Assembly (NCBI GenBank): GCA_034435635.1
Contig: DAOTWY010000017.1
Coordinates: 31,940-95,939, forward strand
Length of the DNA stretch: 64,000 nucleotides
Direction: 5' to 3'
DNA from: DAOTWY01 sp003696565
GTDB taxonomy: Bacteria > Chloroflexota > Anaerolineae > Aggregatilineales > Phototrophicaceae
A program made the translations under genes and the position numbers. Below, one piece after another: positions 40,953 through 49,731 of this stretch. Position 1 is the stretch's first letter, and each line of letters starts with the position of its first letter. A model generated the notes under the pieces. The model searched no databases and had not been told where the DNA came from. It saw only the letters and a program-made list of their open reading frames with translations.

Positions 40953-42365
40953 ATGAGACGACTATTTGTATTTTTGATCTTCTTGCTGTTTATTTTTCCA
41001 ACGCTATCACAGGCGGCACCAGATTACCGCCCAACAAAAGTCGGTGATTCCTATTCACCAGACCTTGATGCGATCACGGTATCTTATGTTATCCGTAATG
41101 TGGGCGGCACAACAACAGATAACGCCACAGCCACGCTAACATGGGTACAAGCCAACAACACACGCACGCCATTAGTCAACGCTTTGGTTGGACCAATCGC
41201 GCCTGATTCAGTGTATTCTGGGGAATTTGTATTTATTGTCGGCACATTACCGCGCGGCGAAATTATCAATATGCAAATTGAAATCCGCCTGCCTGGCACA
41301 CCCAACACCCCGCCTATTACAACAAGCTCTGAGTTGTTTTCTATTCGCATACCCTTGTTAGGTGAATCCCCCACACCCGCCGCACCAAGCAGTGCATCAG
41401 ATAACGGCATCTTATCACTACCGCTGATAGGCTTACAAATTGACACCACTGACCCGACCCAGGTTCTTATTTTGATCGGGATCATCATTTCTGGGGTATT
41501 GTTGTTAATGATTGTGTGGTTGATGCTGCGGTTGCTTTTCCAGCGCACACCGTCTTTTGGTACATGGCAGCCGCCTTATGCCACCATGCCCCCGCATGAT
41601 CCTAACACCATCTACGGGCGGCGGCAATTATGGCAACAACATGCCCAGAATAATATCATTCAAATTCCTTGCCGTGATGTCCAAGCGCGTAAGGTGCTTT
41701 TGGGTACGAATGGGCAATTTCTTTCTGGCTGGAAAATATTAGCCATCCGAATGACGCAATATGATATGTATGGACGTGTCTCTCGTAGTGAAGTTTTAGC
41801 ATCTCGTAAGATGGTCAAACGCTTAAACCGCGCTGCCCATAAGCAATTAGATGACAAAAAGCGGCAGCAGTGGGCACGCCCAGTTGCAAAATATTTATCC
41901 AAACAGTTTAAGAAAAAGATCAACGCCCGCAGCGCAATGCTGCCCATTGCGCTAGATGTTCGGTTTCAAGGTCATCATGGGGAAGTTCGCATCGTATTTG
42001 AGTTATATGATTGTCAACAGAATTATCCGCATCGACTGGATCAATGGGAGCCAGAGATGACCGTCATCGGTAAAAATATCTATGAAAGCTACACTTATAC
42101 AATATTTGGTCAGCATGGTACGGAAAATTATAAAGATTTCCGGCGGCGGCTATTGGCTGATGTGGAAAGCACACTGATGCAATTGCTTCATTTGGTGACT
42201 ATTACGCCACCAAAACCCAACCAGCCCCCCATACAACCACCACCACAAACTCAGCCAACTCCACCACCACCAGATACGAACCCGAACCTCAAAGCCGTGC
42301 AGCAATCCATTAGCGATGAGGAGAGTGACCTTGGGGATACGGTTCCCCATCAATCAGACAGATAG
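40953..42365 (+). CDS. Membrane protein with CARDB-like exported domain and cytosolic domain
   Basis: A 470-residue protein. A signal peptide (about 1-23, ending SQAAP) leads to an outside beta-sandwich of the CARDB type (about 28-140, VSYVIRNVGGTTTDNATATLTW). A Pro-rich linker and one membrane helix (about 172-198) follow, then a basic cytosolic domain (about 215-420) that I do not recognise, and a Pro/Gln-rich tail (PPIQPPPQTQPTPPPP). It seems to connect the outside with a cytosolic helical domain. ATG 40953 is used; a GTG at 40932 is in frame. Its end overlaps surE (convergent) by 12 bp. Confidence 0.78.
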   Translation: MRRLFVFLIFLLFIFPTLSQAAPDYRPTKVGDSYSPDLDAITVSYVIRNVGGTTTDNATATLTWVQANNTRTPLVNALVGPIAPDSVYSGEFVFIVGTLPRGEIINMQIEIRLPGTPNTPPITTSSELFSIRIPLLGESPTPAAPSSASDNGILSLPLIGLQIDTTDPTQVLILIGIIISGVLLLMIVWLMLRLLFQRTPSFGTWQPPYATMPPHDPNTIYGRRQLWQQHAQNNIIQIPCRDVQARKVLLGTNGQFLSGWKILAIRMTQYDMYGRVSRSEVLASRKMVKRLNRAAHKQLDDKKRQQWARPVAKYLSKQFKKKINARSAMLPIALDVRFQGHHGEVRIVFELYDCQQNYPHRLDQWEPEMTVIGKNIYESYTYTIFGQHGTENYKDFRRRLLADVESTLMQLLHLVTITPPKPNQPPIQPPPQTQPTPPPPDTNPNLKAVQQSISDEESDLGDTVPHQSDR

Positions 42366-43106
42366 ATCCCAATTGGCGACATCTGCCATAAACTGGTGGG
42401 CTGTCATATCCAGATGCAGCGGGGTGATACTCACGTATCCGTTGGCAACTGCCCATAAATCTGTGCCTTCTTCATCTAAGCGTCCACCGGGCGGATCACC
42501 AACAATGCGATACACCGAATCAGTCTTTTCTAGTTCATCTAGGTATTCACGTAATCCCTGACGGGTAAGGCGAATCCCCTTCACTTGGTTGACAGGTGGA
42601 ATATTGACGTTAAGAATAGTAAAGGGGGGTAATTTACGCCCTAAAATATTTTTGACAATAGCATGAGCGACACGCGCCGCTTCTTGATAGTGTGTTGGAT
42701 GATTGGCATCATGCTGATCTAACGAAAAGGCAATTGCCGGCACACCATGAATGGACGCTTCTAGGGCGGCAGTCACGGTGCCACTATAAGTGATATCTTG
42801 CCCCATGTTCGCACCACGATTAATGCCGCTCACTACTAGGTCGGGTGCCCAACGAATAGCACCTAGTGCTGCTACTGCGATGCAATCCGCCGGTGACCCA
42901 TGAATAGCCATGGCTGGCGTACCATCGGCAAGTTGAGTGTGTTTAAAGGGAATATCAGTAAATAGCGTTTTTTTATGCCCACTGGCACTCTGATTGACGG
43001 CTGGCGCAATCACCTGAACATCGCCAAAGGCTTTCATGGCTTGTGCTAACATACAAATTCCGGGGGCATCAACGCCATCATCGTTGGTAACTACAATGTA
43101 TGCCAT
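42354..43106 (-). CDS. surE: 5'/3'-nucleotidase SurE
   Basis: A 250-residue SurE, a metal-dependent phosphatase for nucleoside 5'- and 3'-monophosphates in stationary-phase survival. The N-terminal metal site VTNDDGVDAPGI, the SASGHKKTLF Ser loop and SGINRGANMGQDITYSGTVTAA are canonical. GGAG precedes ATG 43106. It stands alone, divergent from the ParB-like gene with 108 bp between starts. Its 3' end overlaps the convergent membrane gene by 12 bp. Confidence 0.96.
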   Translation of the reverse strand: MAYIVVTNDDGVDAPGICMLAQAMKAFGDVQVIAPAVNQSASGHKKTLFTDIPFKHTQLADGTPAMAIHGSPADCIAVAALGAIRWAPDLVVSGINRGANMGQDITYSGTVTAALEASIHGVPAIAFSLDQHDANHPTHYQEAARVAHAIVKNILGRKLPPFTILNVNIPPVNQVKGIRLTRQGLREYLDELEKTDSVYRIVGDPPGGRLDEEGTDLWAVANGYVSITPLHLDMTAHQFMADVANWDLSV

Positions 43107-43214
43107 AATCTAATCTCCATTAAGTTTAACCGCATGTTAACAGTTGAATTGTTATCATCAAGTTGTTATCGTACACCTGAACGTGGTCAAATACGACCCA
43201 GGGAGTGTGCCATT

Positions 43215-44234
43215 ATGTCAAATGACGACCATTTCCGCCTTAATATGATGGAAGGGTTATCCAAGTTCAATAGTGCGCGTTCCAAAGCATTTTGGAAAGA
43301 GATGATTAATCTATTGCGTGGTAAACCCGTTGAGTTACTCAGTTTTGATGAAATTCGTGAACGATTGCGTTTGCGTGAGGAAAGCTATAGAGGGTTACAA
43401 GACATCCCATTGGATAAAATCGTGGGGAGTGTGGGGCGGTATCGCGAATTTACACGAGACTTTTTACCCAAAAACGAAAAAATGAAAGAGCGTTGGAGTC
43501 GCGTTTATGCCCAAGCAACCAGTATGGAAGGGCTACCGCCGATTGAAGTGTATAAAGTGGGTGATCTCTATTTTGTGCGAGATGGTAATCACCGCGTGTC
43601 TGTCGCCCGTCAGCTTGGGGCTAAATTCATAGAGGCACATGTAACCGAATTACCCACAAGTATTGAATTACACCCGGATATGTCTCAGGATGAGCTAGAA
43701 GATGCCGCTGCTTATGCTGCCTTTTTAGAAGAAACCAAGTTGGATCAAGTGCGCCCGCATCACAAGCCCCTTAAGTTGAGTGAACGCAGTCGATACGCTG
43801 ACTTGTTGGGGCATATTTATTTACACAAGTCCATTCTAGAGTTTATGGCAGGGCGTGAGCTAAGCATTGAGGAAGCCGCCATTCATTGGTATGACAATGT
43901 GTACCGTCCGGCACTTACCTTGATTCAAAAATATAATATGATGCAGCATCTTGATCCATCGCGTACAGAAACAGATTTATATTTATGGCTGGTAGATCAT
44001 CTGCGAGAAGTTCGTGAGCATTTTGGAGAACAAGCCCCATCCAAAAAGATCAGCGATGCACTGGTTGACTTCCTCAAAGAGCGTGGTATGCCTGTGCCAG
44101 ATGAACTACGGCGTGAAGATGATGATTCCATGATTTTATCTCACACACAAATCATAAAGGCTCTTGAAGATTCTCAAGATCAAGAAAAGAGCCAGCCAGA
44201 CGACACCGAAGATCACGACGACATTGAGCGTTAA
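43215..44234 (+). CDS. ParB/sulfiredoxin-like protein, DUF4032-like
   Basis: A 339-residue protein. A ParB/Srx-like fold lies in the first half, with EVYKVGDLYFVRDGNHRVSV (about residues 105-125), where DGNHR matches the 'DGxHR' nucleotide-binding motif. The second half (about 170-300) is helical with the LDPSRTETDLYLWLVDHLRE segment and a charged tail, in the arrangement of DUF4032-type proteins I recall from Chloroflexota and Actinobacteria. The role is unknown; nucleotide-dependent regulation is an inference. I start at ATG 43215 with GGGAG upstream; the frame to 43134 has none. Confidence 0.75.
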   Translation: MSNDDHFRLNMMEGLSKFNSARSKAFWKEMINLLRGKPVELLSFDEIRERLRLREESYRGLQDIPLDKIVGSVGRYREFTRDFLPKNEKMKERWSRVYAQATSMEGLPPIEVYKVGDLYFVRDGNHRVSVARQLGAKFIEAHVTELPTSIELHPDMSQDELEDAAAYAAFLEETKLDQVRPHHKPLKLSERSRYADLLGHIYLHKSILEFMAGRELSIEEAAIHWYDNVYRPALTLIQKYNMMQHLDPSRTETDLYLWLVDHLREVREHFGEQAPSKKISDALVDFLKERGMPVPDELRREDDDSMILSHTQIIKALEDSQDQEKSQPDDTEDHDDIER

Positions 44235-44261
44235 CCATCAATCCGACAGAACAGCGTGTAT

Positions 44262-45062
44262 TTAAAGATCAAATATGCGCTGAACTTCTGGCTGTTCATA
44301 TTCTGCCCCACCGGTTAATACGCGCAAGTTGGGGCGCATCTGTACTTCTCCGCTAGAATGAACATGCCCACACAAAACAGTAAACGTGACGTGTGGATAA
44401 GCATCCGCAACATCTAGTAGAGCATCGCCAGCAGCTTTACAGGTAAAATGAGGTAAAAACGGATCATCCCATGTAGATGCCTTTCCCTGATACCAACAGG
44501 CTTGTTGAAACGGTGGCGGATGCAACATGACCATCACTTGCGGATACTGTCTTGCCGCTTCCGGCAAAATACCGCGTAAATAATCCCCTGCTTGTACTCC
44601 CAATTGGTTCAATTTTTGCATTAATATCGCTTTATCCGCAAGGCGAAGCGATTGAATATGAACATAATCATTTAACATGATGGTAGATGCCATAAAATCC
44701 CCATATTGACCATCGCCCCAACCATCATGCCCAACTAGGGCAACGTGCGGTGTTAGTTCCACAACGCCTGCGGCGGGCATCCAGGCAACACCGCGTTTTT
44801 GGCGGGTTAAGGTCGCCATTTGAGCACGAACAGGCTCAATATCCCCGCCATAAAAATCATGATTTCCCAACACAAAATAAACAGGTTTTATCAGTTTGAG
44901 CGCGATATATTGCACTGTACTGGCAACAGTCTTGGCATTAGCAATATCCCCGGTAATCAATAGCGCATCAGGCTGATGTTGAGCCACTTCATCCAAAAAT
45001 TGGTCAATTTGTGCCTTGTTAAGGAATTCAAAATGAATATCTGTTAGCCAAGCAACACGCAT
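44262..45062 (-). CDS. Calcineurin-like metallophosphoesterase
   Basis: A 266-residue cytosolic phosphoesterase. All metal motifs are in order: WLTDIHFEF (DxH), LLITGDIANA (GD), VLGNHDFYGG (GNHD), VMLHPPPF (H) and LCGHVHSSG (GHxH). The first motif is three residues from the N-terminus. Substrates of this family are diverse (phosphodiesters, nucleotides, proteins) and cannot be given. It starts 4 bp after the stop of the reductase-like gene at 45066, so these two form an operon. Confidence 0.92.
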   Translation of the reverse strand: MRVAWLTDIHFEFLNKAQIDQFLDEVAQHQPDALLITGDIANAKTVASTVQYIALKLIKPVYFVLGNHDFYGGDIEPVRAQMATLTRQKRGVAWMPAAGVVELTPHVALVGHDGWGDGQYGDFMASTIMLNDYVHIQSLRLADKAILMQKLNQLGVQAGDYLRGILPEAARQYPQVMVMLHPPPFQQACWYQGKASTWDDPFLPHFTCKAAGDALLDVADAYPHVTFTVLCGHVHSSGEVQMRPNLRVLTGGAEYEQPEVQRIFDL

Positions 45063-45065
45063 CGT

Positions 45066-45812
45066 TTATAATGCCTCGCCACCATTGACTTCTAACAATG
45101 TGCCAGTGATGTAGTCCTCACTTAACAGATAAGCCACCGCCCGCGCCACATCGGATGCATCACCCGTGCGTTTTAATGGGCTGCGTTGTGCTAAGGATTG
45201 CCAATGTGCATCACTCCCATGTGGTGGCTTAAGAACAGGACCAGGCAAAACAGCGTTCACACGGATGTTTTCCTCTCCTAGGCTTGCCGCACTCACTTGT
45301 GTCAACATCCATAATCCGGCTTTACTTATGCCATGGTCTGCGCGTTCTACCCAGGGGCGAATAGAGCCGTAATCGCAGATATTGACAATACCCCCACCAG
45401 GTGGATCATTACGGCGCATAAAAGGAACTGCCGCCTGTATACACAACAATGGCGCGGTCATATTCACAGCAATAGACCGATTCCAGTCCTCTGGGGTAAT
45501 ATCTAGCAGACGATTGCCAGTAAATGACGAGGCACTGTTTACTAAAATATGCAGGCGATCAAAATGCGCTTCCAATACGCTAAAGAGGGTCTGAACGCCT
45601 TGCGGGGTACTGATATCGGCTTGTACTGGAACAGCATCTACCCCATAAGATTTAATTTCATGAATTGTGTTGCGTACCGTGGTATCATCTGCACTATGAT
45701 AATGAACAATAATATGAACACCACGCCGTGCCAATTCAAGCGCAATCGCTTTACCAACACGGTGTGCGCTGCCTGTAACAATAGCAACCTGATCGGTTAA
45801 GTCTATTTGCAT
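45066..45812 (-). CDS. PTR1/FolM-like short-chain reductase with His for the catalytic Tyr
   Basis: A 248-residue SDR. VTGSAHRVGKAIALELARRG and VHYHSADDT match pteridine reductase PTR1/FolM, where HYHRS binds NADPH. The catalytic region reads NICDYG(x6)WVERADHGISK: the Asp 13 residues before the key position fits PTR1 (Asp instead of Ser), and the Lys is intact, but the key Tyr is His (CAT in the DNA). NSASSFTGN holds the third motif. It may thus have altered or no reductase activity, or bind folate or biopterin only. It starts with AAGGAAT and leads the phosphoesterase. Confidence 0.82.
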   Translation of the reverse strand: MQIDLTDQVAIVTGSAHRVGKAIALELARRGVHIIVHYHSADDTTVRNTIHEIKSYGVDAVPVQADISTPQGVQTLFSVLEAHFDRLHILVNSASSFTGNRLLDITPEDWNRSIAVNMTAPLLCIQAAVPFMRRNDPPGGGIVNICDYGSIRPWVERADHGISKAGLWMLTQVSAASLGEENIRVNAVLPGPVLKPPHGSDAHWQSLAQRSPLKRTGDASDVARAVAYLLSEDYITGTLLEVNGGEAL

Positions 45813-45896
45813 ATTCCTTACCCTTTCTAAACAATGCTATCTTACAACAGTCTTTAAAAGTAAACGATAAAGAGGTCATGAGAAGGGAAACCATCA

Positions 45897-46877
45897 ATGA
45901 AACTGATTATTCAAATCCCTTGCTTAAACGAAGAGCATACCTTACCCCTGACATTAGCAGAACTACCCCGTGATATTGAGGGTATTGATACGATTGAATA
46001 CCTTATCATTGACGATGGCAGCACGGATAACACAATAGCCGTTGCCCGAGAACACGGTGTCCAGCATATTGTGCGCCATACAGTCAACAAAGGGTTAGCG
46101 GCAGCCTTTCAATCGGGGTTAAATGCCTGTCTTCAGCTTGGTGCGGATATTATCGTCAATACAGATGCGGATAATCAGTATCCAGGGCAGTATATCGCAG
46201 ATTTAGTCAAACCTATTTTAGAAAAACGCGCTGATATCGTGATTGCAGACCGCCAAACAGATACGATCGAACATTTTTCGCCAATCAAAAAACGATTACA
46301 AAAATTAGGTAGTGCCGTGGTGCGGGGTGTTTCTAAAACAGATGTGCCAGATGCACCAAGTGGATTCCGTGCATGGTCAAGAGAGGCGGCATTACGCATC
46401 AACGTGATTACAGGATATACCTATACCCTAGAGACTATCATCCAAGCCGGTAACAAAAACCTGACCATCGTCAGCATTCCCGTACACACCAACCCAAAAC
46501 TGCGTGAATCCCGTTTAATTCGCAGCATTCCACAATATGTTATCCGTTCCGCCTTGACTATTATGCGGTTGTTTATGTTGTATCAACCGTTAAAAACATT
46601 CACATATCTCTCTATACCATTTTTTGCTGGGGGGATATTTTTATGGATTCGCTATGTTGTGCTAGCCCTCACTACAGATTTAACCCGTGGCGCACATGTG
46701 CAGTCTGTAGTCGTGGGGGCAGCTTTATTGATTATTGGCTTTATTGTATTTCTGATTGGGCTGTTAGGGGATTTAATTGCCATCAATCGCCGGTTACATG
46801 AAGAAACGCTCTATTATGTTAAAAAGCTTCACTATCATAAAACCGATACCAATGGGGCTGTGTTTTCAAATGAATGA
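45897..46877 (+). CDS. GT2 glycosyltransferase, dolichyl-phosphate mannosyltransferase-like
   Basis: A 326-residue family 2 glycosyltransferase with DDGSTD (nucleotide-binding) and NTDADNQY (DxD metal site) in a GT-A fold, followed by two C-terminal membrane helices (about 240-300). Polyprenyl-phosphate mannosyl/glucosyl transferases share this order, loading the lipid carriers used by GT-C enzymes such as the PIG-V-like and GT39-like genes in this window. The acceptor is inferred. ATG 45897 follows AAGGGAAA. It is divergent from the PTR1-like gene, with an AT-rich 84-bp gap. Confidence 0.88.
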   Translation: MKLIIQIPCLNEEHTLPLTLAELPRDIEGIDTIEYLIIDDGSTDNTIAVAREHGVQHIVRHTVNKGLAAAFQSGLNACLQLGADIIVNTDADNQYPGQYIADLVKPILEKRADIVIADRQTDTIEHFSPIKKRLQKLGSAVVRGVSKTDVPDAPSGFRAWSREAALRINVITGYTYTLETIIQAGNKNLTIVSIPVHTNPKLRESRLIRSIPQYVIRSALTIMRLFMLYQPLKTFTYLSIPFFAGGIFLWIRYVVLALTTDLTRGAHVQSVVVGAALLIIGFIVFLIGLLGDLIAINRRLHEETLYYVKKLHYHKTDTNGAVFSNE

Positions 46878-46909
46878 TTGAAGCAAGCCCCTTGTTGTTT
46901 TTTCAATTT

Positions 46910-47506
46910 CTACGGTGTAATTGCTTCTGGAATAAGATCAAACCCGTTTGATGGATTACGTGATATGAACGGCTCGCCCTGAGCTTCTGGGATACCTGCT
47001 GGCAATACTTCACGGAACTCCACCAATGCAATGGGACGTTCCAAATCACGCGAGTCAAAGTCGTACCAATTAGCATCTTCACATGTAGTATCAAGCGCAG
47101 CCAAATGCCCGTGCCAACGATACACGCCCATATAATCACCTGCCTGCACCACATCACCAGGTTGTACTTCAATTTCCTCCATGCCCATCAACACCAAACA
47201 AACATCGTTTTGCGCGTCTGTCATTAGGATCAATCCACCAAAGCGATAAGTCGTTCCCCACACCACGCCACGATGTGGTGCATAAACTTCCTTACCTTCA
47301 CAATGAAAATCCAAGGAGCGACGTGTTAAATCAACAGGAGGATGCCCATCTTGGTTAATGCCATACCAGTTGGATACATACCCTAGTGTTCCCCCACGAC
47401 AAAGCGAATAGTAATCACGGATGGCATCTGTATCATCATCATAATTTTGGGCAAACACACCCGACACAAGTAGCAACAATATAAAAACAGTGATTTGAGA
47501 TTTCAT
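46910..47506 (-). CDS. Exported M23/LytM-like protein lacking the first zinc ligand
   Basis: A 198-residue exported protein with a signal peptide (cut near SGVFAQ, residue 19). The mature part has the LytM/M23 beta fold: SLDFHCEGKEVYAPHRGVVWG corresponds to the metal-binding His-x3-Asp and the 'G.VyA...G.V' strand, and HGHLAAL corresponds to the second His-x-His. The His that should stand four residues before the first Asp is replaced (RRSLDF), so a full zinc site is doubtful and it may be a non-catalytic peptidoglycan-binding copy. It is convergent with the GT2 gene. Confidence 0.75.
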   Translation of the reverse strand: MKSQITVFILLLLVSGVFAQNYDDDTDAIRDYYSLCRGGTLGYVSNWYGINQDGHPPVDLTRRSLDFHCEGKEVYAPHRGVVWGTTYRFGGLILMTDAQNDVCLVLMGMEEIEVQPGDVVQAGDYMGVYRWHGHLAALDTTCEDANWYDFDSRDLERPIALVEFREVLPAGIPEAQGEPFISRNPSNGFDLIPEAITP

Positions 47507-47621
47507 CAGCCAAATTCCTTATTTTTATCTATTACCCTAACATAAAAAATCGTTGCGTTAGGTAACCGTATAGAAATCGTATAAAAGTCTGATATACTAA
47601 TAGACATTAAGGAGGGGTCGT

Positions 47622-47858
47622 GTGCTGCGGAAAATAGCGATTTATATTTTCCTGGTGGTGGTATTTGTGACAATATTAAATTGGGTCATTGCCAGCATAC
47701 CCAAACGACACTATATGCTATATCCAGGTCAACAGCAAATTATTGTGGAAGGGTATTTAGTTTTGCCTGTTGTCACTAATGCACACACGCCGATTCTTCC
47801 ATTAACCGTTACAGCCGGTCGGGTTATTATCTATAAGTATCCATATCCAACCATGTAA
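47622..47858 (+). CDS. Small single-helix membrane protein
   Basis: A 78-residue protein with one N-terminal helix (about 5-25) and a short outside domain with Tyr and Pro. The start is GTG 47622 with AGGAGG 6 nt upstream, and a TATACT -10-like hexamer is at 47593-47598, so it seems a true gene despite its size. I recognise no family. It is monocistronic between two minus-strand genes. Confidence 0.7.
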   Translation: MLRKIAIYIFLVVVFVTILNWVIASIPKRHYMLYPGQQQIIVEGYLVLPVVTNAHTPILPLTVTAGRVIIYKYPYPTM

Positions 47859-47880
47859 CTCCGCCCTAGTTCACATCGCA

Positions 47881-49731
47881 TCAACGCACCTGAACAGGAC
47901 CAAGCCCAACTTGAACATCCGTTGTATGATCTGCATGGCGTACCTGTAACCGTCCATCTGGTTGTGTAACATCCCCAAAAGCAGCCAGGCTAATCCACCA
48001 ATCGCCTTCAGGTGCATCTTGTGGCAAAGGAAGGCTTACTTCATCTTCAAATAACACACCAGGTTGCCAGCAAGTAGTGGGATAGCGACTCTCTTTGCCA
48101 TCAAATTCCCGTGGTTGCCATAAGATAGGCTCTGTGGTGCTGCCATCCGGTGAGATCAGCAACGCACTGAACCAATAAGGCACGCTCATACGACGAATTG
48201 CCCGCCAATGCAATTTGAGACGAATAGTATCTCCCTGTTGTGTGACAGACCAACCAACAAGCTCAAAAGCAGGCTGTGATTCCACCAGAAATTGACTATT
48301 CACCAAAATATTGCTATCACTGGTTATCGCTGGGGGCGATAGCTTAGGAAAATCGTTATCCATTACTGGGATATTCACCAACAAAACCAAGGTCAATAGG
48401 GCATGTGATGCAGTGATGGCGGTGAAAGCACGAAAGGAAGTATTTACACGCCGCAATCCATCCACAGCAGCAACCAATAACATCGGCGCAAGAAATAACC
48501 AAACCCGACCAGTTTCCCCGCGTGCCGTGCCACTGAGTGCCATCACAATCAGGGTGACTGTTAACGCTAAACTTGTCAACGGTTGGCTCGCTTTGTGCCA
48601 ATGACGAAAAGCAAGCAGGGCAGCAAGTGTTAACCCCACACCTGCCCAAAGCATAAAATCCCACAGATGCATACCAACCCAGAACCAATAGGGGCGGTCT
48701 AAATCAAAATGGTAATCCAGCGCAGCTTGAAGCATGTCAAAAATTGTCTCCCCGGTGAGTAAATAAAATATCAACCAGGGGATCAATACCCCAACACCAA
48801 CCCATATACCAGTCATAATGGCACGCCGGAAATCCCTCCAGTAATACGCCAGCGTATAAACCCCTAGCACGCCCAACAGCGGCATAAAAGCAAAATTTGT
48901 GAACAGTGCCAAACCTGTCCAAAAACCCGCACCAATAAGCCACCAGCGTGTTTTTGATGCCAAACCACGTAACAACATCCAGAACGCCAGCGCAGCTAAC
49001 AATGGATAAAGCGTATTCCAAGATGATGCAAAGGCGGCAACACCAGGAACTAATGCCCACCATAAAACCACCCACCTCGCCGCTTGTGCATCCATCAAAT
49101 GGCGGGCAATCGCAGCTAATGGGAAAATTGTCAGGCTTGCCCATAAAGGCATTAATACCCCAAACCAAGCTGACGTTTGCTCTGCAGGGGAATAGTTAAT
49201 AAACGTATAGTTGTAACACTGATCTGTCACCAGTGGTTCACGCAGGGATTCAGTCAATTGCGGCGTATTATTTAAGAACTGATTTAACGCGCCATACCAT
49301 AAAATTGCACCAGGAGGTGACAGGGCAATGTGTCCGTCAGTGCTACGCATATAATCTGACCAGTGTCGCCATTCCCCTGCTTGCCAATCTAACTGTGCCG
49401 CGGCTTCATGTTGAGCTGTTGTAGAGCCAACTGTACGCCCAAGCATCGTATGAAACACATCCCCAGCCTGTATGTAAACTGCTAAGTACGAAATAACCAG
49501 CGTGCCAACAATACCCCACAAAATAACTGATCGCTGATGACGAATAAGCCATAACCCACCACTCACATAAACCAATAAAGCCACAAGCAAAACAGCTACA
49601 CGGGAAAAAGGGGCTGGATCATACCCCCACCGCCAACCATAACCGCCACGTATCCAGGGGGTGAGGTCAAATCCGATAATAATTGCTACCCCTAAACTTA
49701 GTAAGATAATCAGCCAAATAGCACGCGGCAT
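47881..49731 (-). CDS. GT39/ArnT-type membrane glycosyltransferase
   Basis: A 616-residue protein with about eleven membrane helices and a C-terminal outside domain (about 480-616). The first outer loop and the aromatic motif region resemble GT-C transferases of the GT39/ArnT class, which use polyprenyl-phosphate sugars; the exact acidic motif is not clear, so the class is a moderate call. It overlaps the trkH stop by one base and is the last gene of the trkA-trkA-trkH operon, an odd partner for potassium uptake. Confidence 0.75.
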   Translation of the reverse strand: MPRAIWLIILLSLGVAIIIGFDLTPWIRGGYGWRWGYDPAPFSRVAVLLVALLVYVSGGLWLIRHQRSVILWGIVGTLVISYLAVYIQAGDVFHTMLGRTVGSTTAQHEAAAQLDWQAGEWRHWSDYMRSTDGHIALSPPGAILWYGALNQFLNNTPQLTESLREPLVTDQCYNYTFINYSPAEQTSAWFGVLMPLWASLTIFPLAAIARHLMDAQAARWVVLWWALVPGVAAFASSWNTLYPLLAALAFWMLLRGLASKTRWWLIGAGFWTGLALFTNFAFMPLLGVLGVYTLAYYWRDFRRAIMTGIWVGVGVLIPWLIFYLLTGETIFDMLQAALDYHFDLDRPYWFWVGMHLWDFMLWAGVGLTLAALLAFRHWHKASQPLTSLALTVTLIVMALSGTARGETGRVWLFLAPMLLVAAVDGLRRVNTSFRAFTAITASHALLTLVLLVNIPVMDNDFPKLSPPAITSDSNILVNSQFLVESQPAFELVGWSVTQQGDTIRLKLHWRAIRRMSVPYWFSALLISPDGSTTEPILWQPREFDGKESRYPTTCWQPGVLFEDEVSLPLPQDAPEGDWWISLAAFGDVTQPDGRLQVRHADHTTDVQVGLGPVQVR

